Assembly: GCA_947306845.1 (NCBI GenBank)
Contig: CAMZHP010000021.1
Coordinates: 1 to 19,365, forward strand
Direction of reading: 5' to 3'
Length of the DNA: 19,365 nucleotides
Source of the DNA: an uncultured Prevotellaceae bacterium
GTDB taxonomy: Bacteria; Bacteroidota; Bacteroidia; Bacteroidales; Bacteroidaceae
A program made the translations under genes and the position numbers. The notes beneath the pieces were generated by a model. It saw only the letters and a list, made by a program, of their open reading frames with translations. It ran no database searches and was not told where the DNA came from. Position 1 is the stretch's first letter. The number at the start of each line of letters is the position of its first letter. This document shows positions 13,963-19,365 of this stretch, in pieces.

Positions 13963-16202
13963 TAGAACGGAAGTCCCACAGCGAAGTGGAACGCGAAGTC
14001 GCGACCGAAATCAGGATGGGCGATAGGGTAATGCTCGCTGCAGTCCTGATAAGCGGGGTCGATAGCCTTCATGCCCATGTCAAAGCGCAGGACGAAATAT
14101 CCGAAATTGAGTCTCAGGCCCAGTCCGTAGGCCACTGCGAGTTCTTTATAGAATCGTCGGAAGCTGAACTGTCCGCCTGGCTGCCCCTCATAATCGCGGA
14201 GCGTCCAGATATTGCCGCTGTCGAGGAACAGGGCACCGTTGATTTTCCAGAACAGGTGTGTGCGGTACTCCATACTAAGGTCAATCTTCATGTCTCCTGT
14301 ATGGTTGATGAAGTCGATGGCTCCGTTGCTGCCTTTGAACGAGCCTGGCCCCAGTCCTCTGACCCGCCATCCCCTCACCGAGTTGGCTCCACCTGAGAAA
14401 TAGCGTTTCTCGAAAGGCAGTATATTGCTGTTTCCATAAGGATAGGCGACGCCAACGCCTGCATGGATCACCAAGGCATTGTGCTCATCGAAGTCGAAGA
14501 TTCTCGTGAAATCGAAGTCACACTTAACATACTGTGCGAAAGCGATGTTGAAGAGCTTATACTGCCCGTTCTCATCCCGTTTGAAATTGAGTGCCGAAGC
14601 CACTGTTCTGAGCAGATTGCCTCCCAACTCCACATTGGCCTTCACTGCATTGATGCGGTCGTTGTAGGTGATGCCGAATCCCGTTCGCAAGATGAAGAGG
14701 TCCTCATAGTTGTATTTGAGGATGGCATTGCGGTTGTTCACGCTGTCGAGGTATTCCTTTTTGAATGTCGCTGAGATCCACGGCATGCGGATATAGTTGA
14801 GGTCAAAGGCATCAAACCTATAGGTCCACCTGTCACCAGGTTTTCCCCATCGATATCTCCAATCGGCCGACAATACCCTCCGGTGGAATTCAGGCCGGTT
14901 CTGCAGGTTATAGCTCAGCAACAGTTCGGTAGTGGCCTTGAAACTCCTTTTGAATTCTGTAGAGAGGAAAGGAGCGACAAATCTGGGAAACGTCAGTTTC
15001 GACTCGATGCCATATTCGTTGTAGTTTTTGTTCTGATAGCCTTCCAAGCCAGTGATGGCCTCAAATGCCCCACGCAACTGAACAGAAAGCTGTTCCGACC
15101 CATGGAATAGATTCCTGTTCTGATAAGTCACCGACACTGCCGCGCCGAGATCTCCAGCAGTATTGGTGCCTTCAGGCTGAAAAAGAATGGTACTGGGCTT
15201 GTTGACACCATACTGCACGGTGCAGTCGAGCAAGTTGAAGTCTGGCACTTCCGTAAATCGGAGGTTGGCATACTTCACCGCTTGCAGACGGCCGAAATTG
15301 TTATAGGTATTCTGCACTGCCGAAGCGCTGTAAAGACTATCCTCCTCTATCAGTGTATTGTTATCCAACAAACTCTGGCGGATTTGCGAACCAGTAGTAT
15401 CAGCAGAGACGAAGTTGACATGGCGTATCCGGTAGCAAGGATGCGGTGTCTCAGGCATGTCGTTGTTGGCCCGGTATTTGCGCAGATGCATTGTAACATC
15501 AACCAAACGACTTCCCATCATGGTGTCGGCCTCAAAGCGGATGAATTCTTTATGGAATTTCCAATACCCCCTGTCCATGAGGAGCGATGTGATGCGCGAG
15601 CGCTCCCCATCAAGACCGTTGATGGTGAATGGAGAACCATCATGCAACCTTAAGAGGACGGAATCGTTGGCTGTAAGGATGCTGTCGATTGTCCCGTCCT
15701 GGATGTCATAGCGCATGTGCCTGATCAGGAAAGGACTTCCTGGCCGCAGCGTATAAACGGCCTTTAGCTTCTTGTCTTTAATCTCCACTGTATGATCCAC
15801 GCTAGCATCCATATAACCCATGTTCTGCATCGCAGTGAGCAGGTCGGAACGGGTGAGCTTAGCCTGAGCGGTGTCATAGAGCACCGGCTCCTCACCAATA
15901 CGGTGAAGCGTACGGTTGATCCACTTCGTACTGTCTCTGCCTCCCATGGCATAGACCCCGAGAGGAATCTTGAAGAGAGAGAACCATTTGGAGTTGCCTT
16001 TTTGGCGGACATACTGTTCCAAGGAGCCTGTGTCGAAATCATCGTCATCACACCGCAATTCCACTCTTTGTAACAGGTATTGGCCGTCGGGTATGTAGCG
16101 GGAAGAAGAGCACGCCACCAGCCACACAGCAGCTATTGCCACCATGCATACAACCACCAGATTGCCCGCTTTTGTCCTTGACAACCAATCGTGTATTTCC
16201 AT
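13962..16202 (-). CDS. tamL: TamL-type outer-membrane Omp85 lipoprotein (TamA/BamA family)
   Basis: This 746-residue protein belongs to the Omp85 superfamily that inserts or exports proteins at the outer membrane. The N-terminus is a lipoprotein signal with hydrophobic stretch and lipobox LVAC, predicting lipidation at Cys31; lipidation is the feature that separates Bacteroidota TamL from TamA. Residues about 40-330 contain POTRA-like repeats. The barrel (about 340-746) carries the conserved loop-6 signature YFSGGANSVRGWRVRG (601-616), with VRGW at 609-612, and ends in the aromatic strand FAFHFAVGLPF typical of outer-membrane proteins. A general Omp85 assembly role is known; its specific client here is unknown. 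It is the first gene of a four-gene operon with a glycosyltransferase and two LicD proteins. Confidence 0.88.
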   Translation of the reverse strand: MEIHDWLSRTKAGNLVVVCMVAIAAVWLVACSSSRYIPDGQYLLQRVELRCDDDDFDTGSLEQYVRQKGNSKWFSLFKIPLGVYAMGGRDSTKWINRTLHRIGEEPVLYDTAQAKLTRSDLLTAMQNMGYMDASVDHTVEIKDKKLKAVYTLRPGSPFLIRHMRYDIQDGTIDSILTANDSVLLRLHDGSPFTINGLDGERSRITSLLMDRGYWKFHKEFIRFEADTMMGSRLVDVTMHLRKYRANNDMPETPHPCYRIRHVNFVSADTTGSQIRQSLLDNNTLIEEDSLYSASAVQNTYNNFGRLQAVKYANLRFTEVPDFNLLDCTVQYGVNKPSTILFQPEGTNTAGDLGAAVSVTYQNRNLFHGSEQLSVQLRGAFEAITGLEGYQNKNYNEYGIESKLTFPRFVAPFLSTEFKRSFKATTELLLSYNLQNRPEFHRRVLSADWRYRWGKPGDRWTYRFDAFDLNYIRMPWISATFKKEYLDSVNNRNAILKYNYEDLFILRTGFGITYNDRINAVKANVELGGNLLRTVASALNFKRDENGQYKLFNIAFAQYVKCDFDFTRIFDFDEHNALVIHAGVGVAYPYGNSNILPFEKRYFSGGANSVRGWRVRGLGPGSFKGSNGAIDFINHTGDMKIDLSMEYRTHLFWKINGALFLDSGNIWTLRDYEGQPGGQFSFRRFYKELAVAYGLGLRLNFGYFVLRFDMGMKAIDPAYQDCSEHYPIAHPDFGRDFAFHFAVGLPF

Positions 16203-16210
16203 TGTGAGTG

Positions 16211-16241
16211 CAAAATTAGTAAAAAAACCACGAAACGCAAG
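16211..16241 (-). promoter_or_regulatory. Promoter of the tamL operon, abutting the start codon
   Basis: Minus-strand -33 CTTG (16238-16241), 19-base spacer, -7 TAATTTTG (16211-16218) followed by CA. The predicted start near 16205 lies only about three bases before the tamL ATG at 16202. A second TAnnTTTG-type site (TACATTTG, 16292-16299) further upstream lacks a -33 box. Confidence 0.6.
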
Positions 16242-16407
16242 TCTGTTAGCTGAAGAATTTGATCATTCTGCGAACACATAGACTTGACCAGCAAATGTAT
16301 CGACAAAAATTAGGTATTATCTTATTACTTTGTCATTTAGCGTCCCCATTTCAAGGTATTTGATAAAGAAAAGAAGCTGCATATCAATGAGATGACACTT
16401 TTTTTTG

Positions 16408-16415
16408 TACTTTTG
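16408..16415 (+). promoter_or_regulatory. -7 element of feoAB
   Basis: TACTTTTG followed by CATC fits the Bacteroidota consensus and is identical over 12 bases (TACTTTTGCATC) to the tRNA-Cys promoter. Transcription would begin near 16421, about 38 bases before the ATG. No -33 TTTG is found at normal spacing, which may mean an activator is needed. No convincing Fur-type palindrome is visible in 16203-16459. Confidence 0.55.
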
Positions 16416-16459
16416 CATCTCAAACCAACACAAGTTATTCATCTCAAAAACAACCGAGC

Positions 16460-18997
16460 ATGAGACTATCCGAACTTCAAATCGGCGAAAGGGCCATGAT
16501 TGTGAAAGTGCTGGGTCACGGCAGTTTCCGCAAGCGCATCGTGGAGATGGGATTCATCCGCGGCACCGTAGTGGAGGCCCTTCTGAACGCCCCGTTGCAA
16601 GACCCGGTGAAATATAAGGTAATGGGCTACGAAGTGTCGCTCCGCCGTGACGAGGCATCGATGGTGGAAATCATCACCGAGCAGGAAGCCCGTTCACAAG
16701 CCCAACAGCAGAACGCCGGCGACCAAACAGGGATGATGGTAGAGGAAGACGAGACTCCCCTCACCGATCGTCAGTTGCACGATGCCGCCATGAAGCGACG
16801 CCGCCATATCAATGTAGCTCTTGTGGGCAACCCCAACTGTGGCAAGACCTCTTTGTTCAATTTTGCATCTGGAGCTCATGAGCGTGTGGGCAACTATTCC
16901 GGAGTGACGGTAGATGCCAAAGAAGGACATGCCACGTTTGAGGGTTACGAGTTCTCCATCGTCGACCTTCCTGGCACCTACTCCCTCTCCGCATACAGTC
17001 CCGAGGAACTGTATGTGCGCAAGCAGATAGTGGAAAAGACGCCCGATGTAGTGATCAACGTGATTGATGCCAGCAATCTGGAACGCAACCTCTACCTCAC
17101 CACACAGTTGGTGGACATGAACCTCCGCATGGTATGCGCGCTCAACATGTTTGACGAGACGGAACGCCGTGGCGACCTCATCGATTCTCAGAAGCTGGGA
17201 CAGCTCTTCGGTGTGCCGATGATTCCCACCGTGTTCAAGACTGGCCGTGGCGTAGATCTGCTATTCCATATCATCATCAACATCTATGAGGGCAACGACT
17301 TCCTCGACCGCGACGGCAACATCAACCCCATCGTGGCAGCAGAGATTGCCGAGTGGCACAAGGCATACGAAAGCCACCACGGCGGCAACCACAGCGATGA
17401 CTATGCCCATGGCCCACGCCCCAACAAGGCTGTTTTCCGCCATATCCACATCAACCATGGACAATATGTGGAAGCGGGCATTAAAGCCATTCAGAAAGAA
17501 ATCAAGAAAGAAAAAAAGGCACGTTTGCGCTATTCCACCCGCTATCTGGCCATCAAGTTGCTGGAGAACGACAGGGATGTAGAGCGTTTTGTACAGACAT
17601 TACCCAACGGTCAGCAAATCCTCTCCGCGCGTGACAGAGCAGCCATCCAAATCAAAGACGACACCAAGGACGACAGCGAAACGGCAGTGATGGATGCCAA
17701 ATATGGATTTATCCGTGGTGCGCTGAAAGAGGCCGGTTTCTTGGAGGGGGACAATTCCAGTGCCTACCGCATGACGCATTTTCTTGACAAGGTCATCACC
17801 AACCGCTGGCTGGGCATTCCGTTGTTTGCCCTACTGCTCTTCGTCATGTTTCAAGTCACTTTCTCCCTGGGACAGTATCCGATGGACTGGATAGATGCCG
17901 GATTCGGATGGCTTGGCGACTGGTTGAGTGCCACCCTACCCGACGGTCCGGTGAAGGACATGTTGGTCGACGGTGTAGTAGGCGGTGTGGGAGCGGTCAT
18001 CATCTTCCTGCCCCAAATTCTTATTCTCTATGCTTTTATCTCCTTCATGGAAGACTCGGGTTACATGGCCCGCGCCGCATTTATCATGGACAAGCTGATG
18101 CATCAGATGGGTCTGCACGGCAAGTCGTTCATCCCCCTCATCATGGGCTTTGGTTGCAACGTGCCAGCCGTAATGGCCACCCGCACCATAGAGAGCCGTA
18201 AGTCGCGGCTGCTCACCATGCTCATCCTGCCGTTTATGAGTTGCTCCGCACGACTGCCCATCTATATCATGATCATAGGCACCTTCTTCGCCGCACGCTA
18301 CCAGTCGCTCATCATGATCTCACTCTATGTTATTGGTATCGCAATGGCCGTGCTCATCTGCCGTCTGTTCAGCCGGTTTGTGGTGAAAGGTGACGACACC
18401 CCATTTGTGATGGAGCTGCCTCCCTACCGCATTCCCACGGGCAAGGCCATGCTGCGCCATACTTGGGAGAAAGGCAAGCAATATCTGAAGAAGATGGGTG
18501 GCATCATCCTCGTTGCCAGCGTCATCGTATGGGCTTTAGGTTATTTTCCCCACCATGAAGAGCTCTCCAAGCAAGAGCAACAGGAGCAGAGTTACATCGG
18601 TCATGTGGGAAAGGCCATCGAGCCCCTTTTCACCCCCCAAGGCTTCACCTGGAAACTTGACGTTGGCCTCATCGCAGGTGTCGGAGCGAAAGAAATCGTC
18701 ACCTCCACTCTTGGCGTACTATATACTGGCGACGAAGAGGTGGCCGATGACAGTGCTTCTGAAAGCAGCGAGCGCTATCCTGTGCTTCGACAGCAGATGA
18801 CCGCAGAAGGCATTACGCCCCTCTCTGCCTATTGCTTCCTGCTGTTTGTCTTGCTCTATTTTCCCTGCATCGCCACCATTGCTGCCATCAAGAATGAGAC
18901 AGGCAGTTGGCGTTGGGCCATCTTCGCGGCTGTCTATACCACCGCCGTAGCATGGGTGGTCTCTGCACTAGTCTATCAAACAGGAATGATGATATAG
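16460..18997 (+). CDS. feoB: Ferrous iron transporter, FeoA-FeoB fusion
   Basis: An 845-residue Fe(II) importer of the inner membrane in which FeoA (SH3-like, residues about 1-75) is fused to FeoB, an arrangement common in Bacteroidota. After an acidic/Gln-rich linker (about 75-115) the G domain shows G1 GNPNCGKT (123-130), G3 DLPG (169-172) and G4 NMFD (229-232; the usual NxxD). A histidine-rich insertion with eight His occupies about 300-333. The membrane part carries the two Gate/core motifs GFGCNVPAVMATRTIE (563-578, with Cys566) and PFMSCSARLPIY (591-602), and a second Gate at LYFPCIATIAAIKNE (799-813). It is transcribed alone and ends before a strong hairpin. All key motifs are present, so the protein is expected to be functional. 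Confidence 0.97.
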   Translation: MRLSELQIGERAMIVKVLGHGSFRKRIVEMGFIRGTVVEALLNAPLQDPVKYKVMGYEVSLRRDEASMVEIITEQEARSQAQQQNAGDQTGMMVEEDETPLTDRQLHDAAMKRRRHINVALVGNPNCGKTSLFNFASGAHERVGNYSGVTVDAKEGHATFEGYEFSIVDLPGTYSLSAYSPEELYVRKQIVEKTPDVVINVIDASNLERNLYLTTQLVDMNLRMVCALNMFDETERRGDLIDSQKLGQLFGVPMIPTVFKTGRGVDLLFHIIINIYEGNDFLDRDGNINPIVAAEIAEWHKAYESHHGGNHSDDYAHGPRPNKAVFRHIHINHGQYVEAGIKAIQKEIKKEKKARLRYSTRYLAIKLLENDRDVERFVQTLPNGQQILSARDRAAIQIKDDTKDDSETAVMDAKYGFIRGALKEAGFLEGDNSSAYRMTHFLDKVITNRWLGIPLFALLLFVMFQVTFSLGQYPMDWIDAGFGWLGDWLSATLPDGPVKDMLVDGVVGGVGAVIIFLPQILILYAFISFMEDSGYMARAAFIMDKLMHQMGLHGKSFIPLIMGFGCNVPAVMATRTIESRKSRLLTMLILPFMSCSARLPIYIMIIGTFFAARYQSLIMISLYVIGIAMAVLICRLFSRFVVKGDDTPFVMELPPYRIPTGKAMLRHTWEKGKQYLKKMGGIILVASVIVWALGYFPHHEELSKQEQQEQSYIGHVGKAIEPLFTPQGFTWKLDVGLIAGVGAKEIVTSTLGVLYTGDEEVADDSASESSERYPVLRQQMTAEGITPLSAYCFLLFVLLYFPCIATIAAIKNETGSWRWAIFAAVYTTAVAWVVSALVYQTGMMI

Positions 18998-19031
18998 TCA
19001 TCAAAGAGCCAAGAGAGACTGGAAAGAACTT

Positions 19032-19058
19032 GGGGGCTGATTGCGACAATCAGCCCCC
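19032..19058 (+). terminator. Terminator between feoAB and the converging gene
   Basis: GGGGGCTGATTG - CGA - CAATCAGCCCCC is a perfect 12-base stem with a 3-base loop, starting 35 bases after the feoAB stop. It is followed by only TTACTA on the plus strand and by AAGTTCTTTCC on the minus strand. Placed between converging genes, it most likely serves feoAB and possibly both. Confidence 0.75.
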
Positions 19059-19096
19059 TTACTATGCACCATGATGATGCACTATGAACTAAGCAT

Positions 19097-19365
19097 CTAT
19101 TTCACCATGTATTTCTTGCCATTGCGGATATAGATGCCGTGATGAGGAGAGGCAATACGCTGTCCTTGGAGATTGTACCACTCACCTTCTTTAGACAAGC
19201 CATCAGCAACAGGATTGTCTATGCCTGTCGGAGTACCATCCTTGAAGTAGCCGCTCTTCCATTGGTACCATCCGGAGCCTGTATTGGTCTTTTCAGGTGT
19301 GAATCCCGAGGGGAAGTTCAGCAAACAGGGAGCAGATTTAGTGCCCACTCCGCCGCAAGCCTCCT
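19097..19365 (-). CDS. C-terminal part of a secreted protein (start beyond the window)
   Basis: The frame stays open to the window edge, so this is the last 89 codons of a longer gene; an internal GTG is not its start. The tail EWYNLQGQRIASPHHG followed by IYIRNGKKYMVK matches the C-terminal pattern (YNLxGQRV...GIYIxNGKK) seen on many exported Prevotella and Bacteroides proteins and related to type IX sorting domains. Before it come Gly/Trp-rich turns (NTGSGWYQWKSGYFKDGTPT) and a Gly/Cys region (EACGGVGTKSAPC). The function of the main part of the protein is not visible. Confidence 0.7.
   Translation of the reverse strand, partial: EACGGVGTKSAPCLLNFPSGFTPEKTNTGSGWYQWKSGYFKDGTPTGIDNPVADGLSKEGEWYNLQGQRIASPHHGIYIRNGKKYMVK

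Noticed and set aside
16203..16459. A Fur box or other iron-regulator palindrome upstream of feoAB
   Set aside because: The region was read for a Fur-like inverted repeat; only partial matches (around GTATTATCTTATTAC) were seen, too weak to call.
1..19365. CRISPR array, insertion sequence or prophage
   Set aside because: No regularly spaced direct repeats with spacers, no transposase or integrase, and no terminal inverted repeats were found; the two tandem patches beside glyA have no spacers.

Overview
The window looks like a chromosomal segment of a Bacteroidota (Bacteroidales) genome, most likely Prevotella/Segatella or a close relative. Several things point the same way. Nine promoter-like sites fit the Bacteroidota -7 consensus TAnnTTTG. 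FeoA and FeoB are fused. An outer-membrane Omp85 protein is built as a lipoprotein (TamL type). There is a NifU-like/GGGtGRT gene pair and a pyrBI pair. One secreted protein ends in the YNLQGQR...GIYIRNGKK tail seen on exported Bacteroidales proteins. Shine-Dalgarno sequences are mostly absent, also typical of the phylum. No insertion sequence, prophage, CRISPR array or toxin system was seen; this is mainly housekeeping DNA with a cell-surface glycan operon.

Layout. 1-770 (minus): a NifU-like Fe-S scaffold protein followed by the first codons of a GGGtGRT-family gene cut by the window edge. 966-1184 (plus): a small FeoB-associated Cys-rich membrane protein. 1244-1315: tRNA-Cys with a good promoter and a perfect hairpin terminator. 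1401-3890 (minus): a large multidomain protein of unknown function with RpoA-CTD-like, winged-helix-like and helicase-associated-like regions. 3891-4322: a gap of over 400 bases that may hold a very small gene. 4323-6638 (minus): a class A penicillin-binding protein. Divergent from it, 6804-8232 (plus): pyrB and pyrI, then glyA (8321-9601) between two tandem-repeat patches, then a small unknown protein with a possible sliding-clamp-binding motif. 10158-10961 (minus): a YycJ-type metallo-hydrolase. 11057-16202 (minus, transcribed from the right): tamL, a Gtf3-like glycosyltransferase and two tandem LicD proteins, very tightly packed. 16460-18997 (plus): feoAB fusion. 19097-19365 (minus): the C-terminal end of a secreted protein.

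How the genes fit together. Two iron-related loci are about 15 kb apart: the ferrous iron importer FeoAB and a small protein of the kind usually found beside FeoB. The Fe-S scaffold-like pair lies next to the latter. The tamL-GT-licD-licD group suggests linked production of an outer-membrane assembly factor and enzymes that decorate a surface glycan, possibly with phosphocholine or another phospho-substituent. pyrBI and glyA supply pyrimidines and one-carbon units. The PBP, TamL and YycJ all act on or signal about the envelope.

The observations most worth following are: (a) the 829-residue multidomain protein; (b) a possible 26-codon gene in the 3891-4322 gap with its own promoter, an inverted repeat inside the promoter spacer and a terminator-like hairpin; (c) the tamL/glycosyltransferase/licD operon; and (d) promoters placed so close to start codons that yycJ and tamL mRNAs may be almost leaderless.
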